DNA from: Patiria miniata
Lineage: Eukaryota; Echinodermata; Asteroidea; Valvatida; Asterinidae
Length of the DNA: 64,000 nucleotides
Direction: 5' to 3'
Assembly (NCBI RefSeq): GCF_015706575.1
Contig: NW_024037058.1
Span: 4,767,754 to 4,831,753, forward strand
In this document: positions 45,889 through 57,454 of the stretch, piece after piece
Layout of the letters: every line of letters begins with the position of its first letter
Position numbering within the stretch: position 1 is the stretch's first letter
Program-made: the position numbers and the translations under genes
Notes under the pieces: generated by a model
Database searches by the model: none
The model's input: only the letters and a program-made list of their open reading frames with translations
What the model was told of the DNA's origin: nothing

Positions 45889-45997
45889 GATGGCTTATTT
45901 TTTTCAGGGGACACCAGAATATATTGCACTCGCTATAACAATATTTCGAAAGTCGAAGCTTGTGCAATATATTCTGGTATTCCCCTCAAAGCCATCC
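45889..45997. repeat. Imperfect ~109-bp hairpin
   Basis: GATGGCTT..TCAGGGGACACCAGAATATATTGCAC pairs with the reverse GTGCAATATATTCTGGTATTCCCCTCAAAGCCATC, with short mismatches. The loop is about 35 bases. It may be a small foldback MITE. Confidence 0.75.
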
Positions 45998-46644
45998 AAT
46001 ATCATCAAAACTGGCCATGCAACGGAGTTCAATTTTATACACCAGTGTTAGTTACAAAATACAAGTGAAACATACTGCTTGCAAAAGTTCAGTTGAAAAT
46101 CCATGACAGCATACAGTTTATCATGAAAAGCATTCTGTAAGATCAGAACCATATTGGATGTGTATTAATTTATGGTTGTCATGTTAATAACAAACTTGGT
46201 TGCTATTTTGTTGCCTTCGTCATTTCTGAAGATCTCTCCAACAGATGGGACTATGTTGTTTTGACTAAATTCCAACAGAGAAAGCAGCTGATGTGCCAGA
46301 AGATTTTGGTCACCATTCATAAAGCAACTGCGGCATAGCAAAACAAATTTCAATTCTTAAAATTGTTTTTTTGTGGAATGTAGAAAATTTTACTGCGGGG
46401 CACTACAATGTACGTGTGATTTTGACACAAACTTGGATATACATTGTACTAGTACATTCTAGGCATCTTTTACAATTATTTCCATACATGTTCATGTAGA
46501 CGTACAGTGTAGTACAGGTTTGGCTTTTTTTCTTCTTTTTTTTTAAAGGGAGGGTGCATTAGAATCTTTAAATCCCCTGCCGCACTACGTACACATTATG
46601 TACATTTAGAACATACAGTGGTGACACCATGATCGTGCGTACTA

Positions 46645-46850
46645 ACATGTTTGTTTATGGTGTAAATCAAGCATTTTCATTTGTTCCTCTTCCTTTCTCC
46701 TTTGTTTGTACTTAAACTTGTTCGCAACAGCTCTCCTTGGTTGTTTACACGTTTTCTAATGGAAGTCGTCCTCGGTTTGGTTCCTGTCCTCGATTCAACG
46801 ATGATGTTGCACACGTGTGTTCTCGATTTACACCATAAACAAACGCATGT
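46645..46850. mobile_element. MITE with ~22-bp inverted ends
   Basis: ACATGTTTGTTTATGGTGTA at the left and TACACCATAAACAAACGCATGT at the right are inverted matches with one or two differences. The interior of about 160 bp has no ORF of note. Confidence 0.75.
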
Positions 46851-46887
46851 AGTCACTATTTGGACATGTGAACAAAAGATGTCCACA

Positions 46888-47140
46888 TTATGTAGTTTGT
46901 GTTGACGTTATGTGGACTATTAAGCCGTGTCCACATAACATTTCGCCCTCTCTGGAAAACAGGTTTAGAGGCATTTTGGGGTTAGGGTTATCTGTCGCAG
47001 AATGAAGAGAAACATTCAAGGAAATCCAAAAAAATTGGGGGTTGAAAGAGTTTTCACAGTTTTAAGTAAAGTTATATTTTGTACCGAGTTTTCCTAACTA
47101 CACAAAAACAAAGGAATGTCCACATAGCGTATGTAAAACA
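46888..47140. mobile_element. Element related to 31028-31356
   Basis: Carries repeated GTCCACAT(A/T)A motifs at both ends and the internal CTGTCGCAGAATGAAGAG block seen in the other element. Exact boundaries are uncertain. Confidence 0.45.
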
Positions 47141-47404
47141 AACATGGGTGTATCTATAGGTGTGCACACTCTTTGCACCTTGAACGAAAAGTTTTTTTCA
47201 AATAACCCTCATCTCAAATTTAAGAGCGCATGGTACATGCATACAGTTGTGTGCATGATAGCCGCATAACCAATTTTAAGATACATAAAAAAAAAAAATC
47301 AAGGGCTCATCTCTGTGGCTTTGATCTACATGTACAGGAAATGAACAGTGAAAGATAATCTGTGTTTTTCACCTTGCCTCTCTTTTTTTTGTGTCTCTAA
47401 CCAG

Positions 47405-47537
47405 CCATCGCGTGCTGCAAATCAGCGACGGCATCGGTAACGCTGGGGAGATGCGCTGGGAACTGTTGGGCCTGCTCTTCGCGGCCTGGGTCGTTGTGTA
47501 CTTGTGCCTCTTCAAGGGACTGAAGACCTCCGGCAAG
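47405..47537 (+). CDS. SLC6 transporter exon: end of loop 2 and TM4
   Basis: The first base completes Asn195 (AA/C), then [11 protein letters not shown] (residues 196-206) and M-R-W-E-L-L. TM4 follows (about 214-231), ending in the conserved K-G-L-K-T-S-G-K (232-239). The acceptor is CTCTAACCAG after a long T tract. The donor is AAG/GTTTGT, phase 0. The KG-x-K-x-(S/T)-GK motif before TM5 is a strong SLC6 landmark. A degenerate copy of the last ~26 bp and donor lies 119 bp downstream. Confidence 0.97.
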
Positions 47538-47633
47538 GTTTGTTTCGGTGGCTTTGGAGGGGGGGAGGAAGTTTGAGAGGTCAAAGGTCGATGATATTTG
47601 TAACTAAGCCCATCAGATGAATACAGTATACAT

Positions 47634-47660
47634 AGGGACTGAAGAAATCTGGCAAGGTGT
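47634..47660 (+). pseudogene. Degenerate duplicate of exon 3' end and splice donor
   Basis: GGGACTGAAGAAATCTGGCAAG/GTGTAT repeats the end of exon 47405-47537 (GGGACTGAAGACCTCCGGCAAG/GTTTGT), 119 bp downstream. Flanking GATGATATTTGTAAC and AGCCCATC(A/G)GATGAA also occur twice (47590-47622 and 47705-47736), which shows a local tandem duplication. Using this donor instead would add 119 bases and shift the frame after an in-frame TGA at 47574. Confidence 0.7.
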
Positions 47661-48153
47661 ATTGAGGGTGTGGGGGTGGAGCTACTTACAACTTGAGGTG
47701 GGGGGATGATATTTGTAACAAGCCCATCGGATGAACACAATGAAACTGGTTACCTTTTGGTGTTATTGTACATTGTGCTTTGCTCCTATTCAGGAATCAT
47801 TAATATCAGTTTCTGACTGGAATTCTAGACTAGAGTCATGCTCCCCCCCCCAAAAAAAAAATTCTTTCTAATATTTGAATAAAGTTCAACATTTGAAACA
47901 ATTACGAGGCTCAACTCTACATTAATGATGAATTTTTGCAGTAGTTCAGAATAACTGTAGAGTTTCGTCATTAGAAAATCATACCTACATGTAAAGTTTA
48001 CCTGTCTGAAATCAAAATATCTGTTGGCTCAAATGGAGTCCCTCCTTATACATGTACATGTACATTTACATGTTAAAGGCCTACTATTTGGTAGGTAACA
48101 CTTTGATATACATGCATAAAGACAACGGTTTCTTCGAAAACACCAGACGTTTC

Positions 48154-48374
48154 AACCCTAACCCTGCTAAATGCAACAGAATGCATCTATCGTAAAAAGT
48201 TGTTGCAAGTTGTTGCATCTAGCAGTCTCCAGATCTGGATGATGCATTCCACCCTTGCATTCTTTTGCATTCTGTTGCATTCTGTTGCATTTGTACCAAG
48301 ACTGGCATGTATTCACTGTATTCTGTTGCATTTGGCAGGGTGCCCAGAGAATACCCCGTGGGGGTTAGGGTTAA
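48154..48374. mobile_element. Family D variant MITE, copy D3
   Basis: Ends AACCCTAACCCTGCT and GGGTTAGGGTTAA. The internal units read TTGCATT(T/C) and ATGCAAC where D1 and D2 read TTGGATT and ATCCAAC, consistently across the element. Confidence 0.85.
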
Positions 48375-48496
48375 ATTAAGTTACATTTAAGCACAGAACT
48401 AAAAATACTTCCTTCAAAGATCCCCAGTCTCTGATCGCCTAGCCCCTCCCTCTTTTTTTCTCCCCACCCCTCGGTCGTTGATTTTTCCCCACCCAG

Positions 48497-48631
48497 ATTG
48501 TCTACTTCACTGCCACCTTCCCCTACCTTGTTCTGCTGGTGCTCTTCATCAACGGTTTGCTCTTGGAGGGCTCACTCGAAGGAATCAAGTTCCTGTTCAT
48601 CCCGAAGTGGGAACAGCTGTTGGATGTTAAC
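48497..48631 (+). CDS. SLC6 transporter exon: TM5 and extracellular loop 3
   Basis: Phase-0 exon of 45 codons, residues 240-284. It starts I-V-Y-F-T-A-T-F-P-Y (TM5, the classic (V/I)VYF(T/S)AT(F/Y)PY signature), then a hydrophobic TM5 stretch, G-L-L-L-E-G-S-L-E-G-I-K-F (loop start), and ends K-W-E-Q-L-L-D-V-N. The acceptor TTCCCCACCCAG is strong. The donor AAC/GTGAGT is near consensus. No stop or frame problem. Confidence 0.97.
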
Positions 48632-48825
48632 GTGAGTGTCTTTGACTCGTCTGAGTACATTTCTTTATTTTTCAGTTGCCTCCATGTTTGGTCTGCTAAA
48701 GATTGTTAAAAGGGCCACCATTTTTGAGAGAGTGGAGCAACTTGAGTCAGGGGCCAATTTCACAGAGGTGCAGAGCGAACAAATTTGCATAATTAAAATA
48801 AATAAATAAATACATGTTACTTTTA

Positions 48826-49098
48826 TACTGTAACCGTTATACATGTAACCGTTATACATGTAACTGTTACACATGTAACTGTTACACATGTAACTGTTAC
48901 ACATGTAACTGTTACACATGTAACTGTTACACATGTAACTGTTACACATGTAACTGTTACACATGTAACCGTTACACATGTAACCGTTACACATGTAACC
49001 GTTACACATGTAACCGTTACACATGTAACCGTTACACATGTAACTGTTACACATGTAACTGTTACACATGTAAATGTATGTAACTGTTATTCATGTAA
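48826..49098. repeat. 15-bp minisatellite GTTACACATGTAACT/C
   Basis: About 16 full units, each nearly self-complementary (GTTAC..GTAAC). Variant base blocks run CC (2 units), CT (7), CC (5), CT (2). As 15 is a multiple of three, both strands appear as long repetitive ORFs that are not genes. Confidence 0.95.
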
Positions 49099-51901
49099 TT
49101 TGCCCAACAATGATTTTTAACAGTTACAGTTTTGAAAAATTGGGCCTGACCAGTTATACTTTTTCTTGCACAAAAATGCTTTATGCGCAAAAATGTTTGT
49201 TTTAGCAAGATCAGAACATCAGTGAAAAATCAGTGAATTTTACTTCTGTAGATATGTACTGGTTCACAGTTTTCTTTTGCTACATGAATTCATACAGAAT
49301 TTACAATAAATAAAATTTTCTAAGCAAGATTTTTTCTGCCCTGCCATCTCCATGAAATTGGGCCCTACAGTGTACATGTACAATTTTGTCTTGCAATTAT
49401 TTGCATTTATTCAAAAAATGTTGTTTTTTTACCCCTAGACATTTGTGACTTGGTTTATGACAAACTCTGCTAACAATGTTGTTTTGCAGCTGTGTAAGAA
49501 TGACCTTGGGTTGAAACTGGCATTTTAATTTTTGTTATTCCAAGAATTCTGTTGTAAGCATTTCTTTTCTATTTTAATTTGACTATTGCTCCCACCCTTG
49601 AAAATTACATGTGTGAAAGTTTTGTGTTAATATTTTTACATGTCACATTTTGTCTTGTTCGCTGTGTTTCTTTAATTAGTAAAAAATATGATCCTCATTT
49701 TATACTCCTAATTTTTTTCTGAATGATTTTCATTGTGTGTGAAAACTGTGTGATTTACAAAGAAGTTCAACCTGTAATTAGTTCTCAAATGTAAATTCAT
49801 CACATTTTTCCTCCTTTCTTTCGTTTATGACTCATCCCACAACAGTGTAAGAAAATGGTTGTCATTTGGAAATTGGGCCCATCAGGCATACAGGCCAGTA
49901 ATGGCCAGCATGGGTGTACATCATGTACATGCACAAAATGTACAAAGATGCAATAATAGCCTTTGAAAAAAAATATTTGACTGGAGGCATTCACGGTTCA
50001 AGTTGCACACACTTTCAATCCACTATCCAGTGTAATCAAAATTACAAAGGAACCATTTCTAAAGTTGGTATATTGCCAATTGTCCCATGTCCTCACGTCC
50101 TCACAATAGAGAAGGAACCCCCATTGCAAAAGAACCATTTGGGACCCATTTTACTGGCAGAACTATTGAACTGCGTGTACATGTGTGCAATTTTGCAGAG
50201 GGGTAATTAATAATCTGTCATGCTACGGCATAGGAATTTTGATTGTGTGCGAAAGTGTCCATGACCATTTTATGAAGTGTCTTGTTACATTAAAATGTGT
50301 AAATACAGTTATACATGTATGTACTTGTACATGTACATTGTACATGTACATACATATACATTCCGTGTACATTACTGCATTTGAAGAGTGTCAACCGTAT
50401 GTGTGTTTTGAAGTACACATGTACAGTGTTCGCATATTGGTTTTTATACAGAGGTAAAAACATGCAGTGTGGAGGGGCATCAGCCTCACAAATTAACCGA
50501 CATTTCCTCCCCCTGAAGGTAATGGAGTGATCCCAGAAGTTTGTCAGCGTGTGCCTCTGCACTGACCAATCACAGGACACCTTTGAACTTCTCTGTGTAT
50601 TGATTGGCTGTCACCCTTGTGTGTATTATATTGTGGTTATCCCTGATTGGTCACTGCGACCGTTTTATTATTTTTTAAAAATGATATAAAATAACCAATG
50701 TGATGTGTCTCTCATTACTTTTCATGATGTAGTTAAATTGCTTTACACCGTTTCTTCTTCTGCTCTTGTTTTACCGCACAGGGGTAAGACATATTCCACC
50801 GTAATTTTGCACATCCCTGCAAGTCTAAACGTTAGATGCTAAACAGATAAATAGGGCTAATAAACTGAAGCTAAACTCTGCTCGAGCACTCAACACTCTG
50901 GATGGTTCTGAACGTCATTTTCAGTCAGTTTTAATTCTTTTTAAAACTCACTGTATCCCCACAACCAACACCCCTCCCCCCACCACCTTGCCACCACCAA
51001 AAAGCAAATTTGAAGGTGGCCTTTTTTCAAAAATGCAAAATGCATTTGCATTGCGGCAAGCAGCAATGAAGTCTTTAAAGGTTTTTTTTTTTTCATTTTC
51101 GGAACAACTCGGTGCCTGTCGCGAGATGAACAGATAAACAGCTGTTCAGATTCTCTGTGTATTCCCATTTTTTGCTATTTAGTCACCTTTCTTCCCTTGT
51201 CTCTAAAATGTCAATAGTTTTTCTACGTTTATCAGTTTGTCTGACCCAGTTTTGAAATTGACACTGATAATGTGCATGACAAATTGGCTCCATTGCATTG
51301 TCTGAGTGCATGTTTATTGACAAAAGCACGAACAGTACAGTTCATGGACCATCCCAAAAATATTCGTTCTTGTTCAGACAAGTAAGTTAATGATTATGAC
51401 CACTTTGTAGGAAGAGGGGCAAAAAAAAAAAGAGTTGAAGCGGTGGCCGAAGTGACCTAACCCTCCAGATGTTGAAGTGCTTGGGTCTAAACTCGTCTTG
51501 CCAGCATTGTGAGTGTGTCGTCGAGTGGTGCGACCATCCCTGCAAGTCTAAATTAATGACTAAACACTGTGACTAAACCTAAATGTTTACAATGTTACCT
51601 GCAGTATCCCATATGCCTAACTGGTACTTGTCTTGCTACCAACACTTTGTAATAAAAATTCAACGCTTGTTACACATTTTGGGGATTTTTTTTTTCAGGT
51701 TTTAAAATGAAGAAAACTTTTTTCTGTCTATGTTTCTCAACTGGAATTCCTAAAAATTAACTTGCCCAAAATCTCCCAGTTAGTGCAGACTTCCTCGTAC
51801 AGTGATATCTGATGCTAGGGGTAAAAATTGAGAGATAAACTTAATTCTGTTTTTCTTTGATGGATTTCGTACTGAACAATCTTCCCCAATAGACCTCACA
51901 C

Positions 51902-52382
51902 CAGAGTGACCGTAAGGTCATGGCAAAATTCTGCTAAATGCGCTTCAAAAATCTGTCAGATTTATCAAAAATCTGCCAAATTCCCCAGATTTCCTCGAAA
52001 TACACTAAAAGCCCTTAATATCACATGCAGATTCGTAGTACTGCCTTAATTAAGGTTCAAATTACATTTTTAACAATTTAGTCACATAAAGATGTTATAA
52101 GATTATTGCGTAAAATTTCAGGCAAAACGCAGTTGCGGCGTAAATCCGGTTCCCAGTGAACCTCAGTGCCTAGACCAGCCAACCTGTCCCATTTATGCAA
52201 GGGTTTGTTTGAAAAGATTGAAGATTTTTAAAACAAATATTTTTTCTGTAAATAACCATTTTTGCAGAATTCTGCCAGAAATCTGCCAAAAATTTATATT
52301 CTGTCAAATTTTCTGTCAAACTCCTTTTTTTAACAAAAAATCTGTCAAAGTTAACTGAAAATCGGCTAAAACAGTCACCCTG
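51902..52382. mobile_element. hAT-type MITE
   Basis: Ends CAGAGTGACCGT and ACAGTCACCCTG (inverted, two mismatches). The 8-bp flanks are CCTCACAC (51894-51901) and CCTTACAC (52383-52390), 7 of 8 identical. The interior has repeated TCTG(T/C)CAAA motifs at both ends. Confidence 0.85.
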
Positions 52383-52799
52383 CCTTACACATACATGACA
52401 TTGTGTTTTGCGTTCATGTGTGCTTTCTTATGGGAGTTGGGAACGGTGTCGATCCCCCTCATGGCTCCCATAGGCAAGTGCACGTGCAAACAAAGTATGA
52501 TGTCATTATACCCGAGGGCTACTCTCCCAACGCCAACAAAAGTAACTATTTTGACTAGATTCAAGGCACATCCTGCTCGTGACCCAGACGTTTCAGCAAC
52601 TTCCTTTGCAGAGACTTGAGAGGTTACATGTATGAAGCTCATTGTGTGTTAATTTCCTGAAAAGGCTGCAAGTCCATGCAAATGGCGCCAATCGATGCTG
52701 CAGTCACCTGTGTCACTTTCAGGACAAGTTTTCAATTTTGTCACGTGCAGAATGAATCGCAGAACTGAATTTGACATCTTAATAAGGTAAACAAGTACC

Positions 52800-52915
52800 G
52801 TAATTTTCGGAATATAAGCCGCGCGGAGTATAAGCCGCAGCACGCAAAGATTTGCAGTCGGCGTATAAGCCGCACCGGCGTATAAGCCACACCGGCCGCA
52901 GCGGTTCAAATTTTG
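52800..52915. repeat. TATAAGCCGC-type repeat fragment
   Basis: Four copies of (G/C)TATAAGCCGCA or near variants after TACCGTAATTTTCGGAATAT. I recall this as a widely shared DNA-transposon subterminal motif in animal genomes. The other end of an element was not found. Confidence 0.6.
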
Positions 52916-53072
52916 TAAGACCTCCAAATTCTAGTCAAAATGCTCTGAACCAGTTCCATTTACGCTACGAAAGCTATAAAAAAGGGCCACAAAAGTTATA
53001 TCAAACCATTTACAGTCGATACTCTTACAAACAAATTATATGGAAATTGATGATCTCCCTCCACCCACATTT

Positions 53073-53270
53073 TAAAGCGGGGGGACATTGTTTGGTCCCC
53101 CCACACTTTTTCTTCCCCGAATAAAAATTGTAGCCTACAATAATGATTCTATTGCTCAGAATTCATGTATAGCTGATTCAATTACTCCAAACTCAAAACT
53201 TTAAAAGATGATCTTTTGCTGAAATTGGTTTTAGTGGTCAGAAATTGCCTCAGATCACACCACAGAAATT
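53073..53270 (-). mobile_element. Family C repeat, uninterrupted copy
   Basis: On the minus strand it reads TCTGTGGTGTGATCTGAGGC through AAAAGATCATCTTTTAAAG to TAGGCTACAATTTTT. It serves as the empty-site reference for the nested insertion at 32926-33366. A family C fragment also lies at 63640-63740. Confidence 0.75.
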
Positions 53271-53966
53271 GCTTTTCTATAACTGCATGTCGTCTCAACT
53301 ATATCCCCCATTTACATTTAACTCCCCACATTTTCATCCCCAACACTACGCCCTACCCGATATATGATCGGGTAAATCAACTTGTGAGGAATATAAACAA
53401 TGGGAATTGCTGCCGACTGGCCCCTCCGGTCTCCGACCTAAAAGTTGGTGCATGGCCCGGCAGCCGCACCGGCGATTGACAACTTTTTCCCGCAGCACTT
53501 GAGAGAGTATGCAACCCACCCATGTGTCGTCTGACTGGAGCGCTACAAATCTTTCTTTGTCCTAAGAATATAAGGTCCGTTTTAACAACAAAACTTATCA
53601 AATTGTTGCGATTACTAACGAGTATTAATGTCAAAAATTCAAGTTTCAATCATAACTTTTCTTTAAAAACAGTCAACACGATGCTGACATTTTAATGGAC
53701 GAATCCTTTAATTTCGTAAGGGGTGATTTAGCCCCTGTTTTGAGTTTTACATCATTCTCGAATACATTTCAAGAAAAAAAATATATATTGTGACATTGAA
53801 CAACTGATTATCAACTAAAGAAATGTTTTGAGCTCCATAAAAAGTATTAGTTGTCTTTTTTTTTCTTTTCTTTTTTAAACAGCTAAAATATTGGTCATTA
53901 TTGTTCCCAAGAAAGCACACCCCTTTATAACCACAAATGGTGTGGTCCATTGGGAATGCATGCAGT

Positions 53967-54069
53967 ATGGCATGCAGCAGTATCACGTACAGCCGGCCGG
54001 TTGTCGAAGACAGCTAATCCACTCGCGCATAGCCGGCCGGCGGCCCGCCTGTCGTACTATTTACCGCTC
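53967..54069 (+). repeat. Direct repeat, first copy
   Basis: Pairs with 54201-54294 at an offset of 234 bp. Both begin ATGGCATGCAGCAGTATCAC and end TTACCGCTC. It lies inside a 169-codon open frame (53891-54400) with no recognised domain, which I regard as non-coding. Confidence 0.85.
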
Positions 54070-54200
54070 GGTGCGGTATATTTTCGTGGGACGTGCTTTC
54101 GGTTTGTTAATGACTTTCTTAATTGATAATTCATTTCAGCAACAGATGTTTTCTTGTACCAGTACATTAAATACACATTTGAATATCATTTTTATTCTTC

Positions 54201-54294
54201 ATGGCATGCAGCAGTATCACGTACAGCCGGCTGGTTGTCGAAGACAGCTTCCACTCGTGCATGGCCAGCCAGCCTGTCGTACTTTTTACCGCTC
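54201..54294 (+). repeat. Direct repeat, second copy
   Basis: Same as 53967-54069 with a 9-bp net deletion. Several CG dinucleotides of the first copy are TG or CA here, the expected decay of methylated CpG. Confidence 0.85.
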
Positions 54295-54375
54295 AAATCT
54301 GGACAAATCTAGGGGGAAAACTGTAAGATGGGAAGAACTCAGAGAAACATATGAACAACACAACACAACATATAT

Positions 54376-54548
54376 CAGGGGTGTGAAATCTCAGCTTTAA
54401 AGCTGATTTCAGCTTTTTTTATTTTGGATTTCTGCTTTTTTCTCTCACTTGCTGTGTACAAAAGTATAGGAGATTTCCAAATTTCAGCTTTTTTACACCT
54501 TTTTCAGCTGTTTTCAGCTATTTTTATCAGTGGTCACTCACACCCCTG
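54376..54548. mobile_element. Short hAT-like MITE
   Basis: Perfect inverted ends CAGGGGTGTGA and TCACACCCCTG, extended outward by ATATAT on both sides. The interior repeats TTTCAGCTTTTTT-type motifs. 173 bp. Confidence 0.8.
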
Positions 54549-56539
54549 ATATATGATGCTTCATATCTTTTCCCCCTAAAATTTCAATATAATTTACAAG
54601 CATAATTTTTATCCCATTTTTTTAACAGTTGAAATTTAATTAATTTGTTAATTTTTTGAAGTTGAGATTTTACATAAAATGCAGCAGTTCCTTTTGGTAG
54701 CAAATCAAGTACCAAGTTAGCAGCTGGGAAATATAAAATAGATAAAATTCGAGTAAGTTTTTTCAATCAAACCTAATTTTATATTTACCTGTATTAATCT
54801 TTCATAAACTAGTTAGTTAATTTAAAACTGAAAGCTAAACCAAAACTAAAACTAAAGCTAATTCTGACGTCCGACTTGGGTCCAGGTAAGCATTATTTAA
54901 CCTTTTCTTCACTGAATTTGTTACTGTAACATCAGTTTCTTTGCATAATTTATTAGGTGGGGAAAAAAAGAAAAGTACATCATACTTCAAGTCAGTCAGT
55001 TTCTGCTCTTTTCACCTCGGCTTAGCCTTTCAGTTCAGTCATGCAAAAGTTCCTTAATTTCATAGGATCACCCTTTATTACCCAACCATTGGTATAATTT
55101 TATACATTTTTCAGGTCCCTGGGTTTCTCATGTTAGTCCCTACATTTTACCTCGAAAAGCCAGATAAGACATCCATCATTTTTTAAATTTTGATTTGAAA
55201 ATCTAGAAGTAAACTCAGTTCATATCGTTACGCATTGATTTTGTTTCCACAGGAACGATAGATTTATTTATTTTTCAGATCCAGCTTGGTCCTTCATTTC
55301 TGAATTTGATGTTTACACTTTTGAGAACAAAATATCAGAAGTTATAGTTCTGGGGGGTTTTTTTTAGCATACATGGATTTAAACCTACGTTATATTATTT
55401 TCTAAAAGTTATCTTCAAAAAGGAGACTAGAAAGGGTTCCAATAAACAAGTTGTTATCAAAACCAACTGTAAAGCACTGTGCAAAAATAGGATAATATTG
55501 TCAATGCAACAAGAGTTTTCTTTTTCAAGTTGCATCAAAATTGAAGCCAAAGGACACATTCCAAAAGTGCCAACATCTTGGGTTTGCACATGTTTCCAGC
55601 TGTCCCCTATTTCCACCACTTGGCATGGTGCATGTGCCCCTCCTTTTTAAGAAGCTCTTTTTTTTTCAAAAAAAGTTTTGAGGTGCATAAATGGCTGCTT
55701 TGTGCCTGCAGCTGTGCTTTTTCCATTTTAGGGATTTTGCTTTCCATTTTTATTATGGAAAAGAGGTGGGTACTTTTTTAAGCATTTCTGATACTTGGTT
55801 GCAATTTGTTTCTATATTCATTTCCCCGCCTTAAAAAAAAGTTTGACATTTCTGAAGTTTCTGAAGAATTTTCCCACAATCACCAAATTCGAAAATGGTT
55901 CTCTCAAACCAAATATGTATACAAGCATAAAAATAATAGTAATAATAAACCGTTCTTATTAAGTGCATTACACACGGAGTCCCAATGTCCAAATATCCAG
56001 AATAGAACAGATCTAGCAAATTAGGGTCGTTAAAACAAGAATGATGTATGGTGTTTACCACCTTTTTTCAGTGGAGGGGGGGGGGTCTTTAAATGATGCA
56101 GTCCACTACATTCTAGCCTCAAACCTTATTGTAATGGATTCCATACATGCACCAAGAGGGCACTCTTCTCAAACTCTTCACAGCATGTGAAGAAGGACAT
56201 TTTGTTCCCTGGTTCCCTGTTCATATAATTACATTCATCGGTATGGCATGCATCATTTAGGCTATGGCACCCAGTGGTCCTTCAAATAAGGTGGTCTGTT
56301 TATGCTCGTACTGTTGAGGGAGCACTCGTGCATCAAGCCCAAACCACTGTTGTTAAGTTACGTGTAGGTGCGCCAATTGATGATAATAGTAATTTGACGA
56401 TGACCTTACTGCTTTCATACCAATGACAATTGTAATGTATGCCAGTGAGCAGGTTTGTTTTGTTTCGTTGTGTTGATAGTGTTCTTTTTTCCCCTTTACA
56501 TTACAACCACACCAAAAACCAGTACCAGTATGCAGTTAA

Positions 56540-57454
56540 GGCCATCACAAGTCCATCACAAGTCCATCACAAGTCATTTACAAACATCCAGTCAGAAATC
56601 AAGCCACAAGCTATTCAAATGAATTGTGACAATGGCATTCTTGTCATTTACTGTTCATCCCTGTTATATACTTGTGATCGAATTTGTGAATTGATATGTG
56701 ATTTAAGCCATTGCCTGCTATTTAAGCAGTCACAGGCAGGCAAACTCACTTCCACTGCTATACTTCTAACCAAGGCTGATCACCAGCAGTCAGATCATTA
56801 TGTCAAGCAAGTACTTTGTCGAGTCAAACCGGGTCAACAGACAAAGCAGGCAAGTTGTGGTCACAGCTGTGTTATCACTCTCCTGGAGTCAAAGCATAGC
56901 TGTATCAAGTTACTTGAGCAGTCCTGGGCAGTCAATCCTGATTTTATGTGTGCTGGGAGTTTGTGAGGGTTGAAAACAGTGACTTGATTGATTCTGACTG
57001 GAAGGACAACTTGGCACAGAATGTATGTTTGCATTAATTGCATAGGAGGGTTAATGAGAGGAATCGTAAGGCAAAATTTAAAAGAAAAACATGTTAAGTA
57101 TCCTGCCTTTTTGAAAAAAAAAAGAAGAAGCCGGAGGTTTTTTTGTGTGTGCAAAATGGCCGCCCAACGGGCTATTTTTCAAGATGGCCGCTGATTTTAT
57201 TTCTAAATGGCCGCCATTGGACACGGGAAAGACCTACCAGCTTTATATAGGCTAGATGCAACAGTAAAAGATGCCAAAATGATGTCATTGTTGAAAATAT
57301 ATATATGTATTTTTTTTTCAGTTTAAAAAAGAAAGAAAAAAAGGAGGCGTCCTCCAAAAAGGAAGCAGGCGGGGACACTAAACTTTTTAAAATTTATTTG
57401 GCCAAATGGACTTGTCATGCTTGTGACCTGACTTGTGATTGACTAGTGATGGTC
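56540..57454. mobile_element. Inverted-repeat element with CATCACAAGTC ends
   Basis: GGCCATCACAAGTCCATCAC (left) and GACTTGTGATTGACTAGTGATGG (right, inverted) flank about 0.9 kb. The left end has three CCATCACAAGT units. A 175-codon open frame from 56439 overlaps the element but shows no recognised domain. AAATGGCCGCC repeats lie at about 57155-57220. The boundaries are approximate. Confidence 0.55.

Larger units (their letters stand above)
43940..47404 (+). other. SLC6 intron 3 (extracellular loop 2)
   Basis: A 3.5-kb phase-2 intron. 45001-45035 has a family-C-like fragment (GCCTCAGATCGCACCACAGA). Inverted-repeat elements occur at 45889-45997, 46645-46850 and 46888-47140. The other stretches (43950-45000, 45040-45880, 46000-46640) show no recognised exon or repeat. 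Confidence 0.75.
47538..48496 (+). other. SLC6 intron 4
   Basis: A roughly 1-kb phase-0 intron. It contains the tandem duplication of the exon end and D3 (48154-48374). The stretch 47745-48150 shows nothing recognisable apart from a poly-C/poly-A run at 47843-47862. Confidence 0.7.

Noticed and set aside
48665..49083. Long repetitive ORFs on both strands
   Set aside because: They are artefacts of a 15-bp repeat whose length is a multiple of three.
56439..56966. 175-codon ORF, the longest in the window
   Set aside because: No recognisable domain. It overlaps an inverted-repeat element with simple CCATCACAAGT repeats at its start. No convincing splice or gene context.
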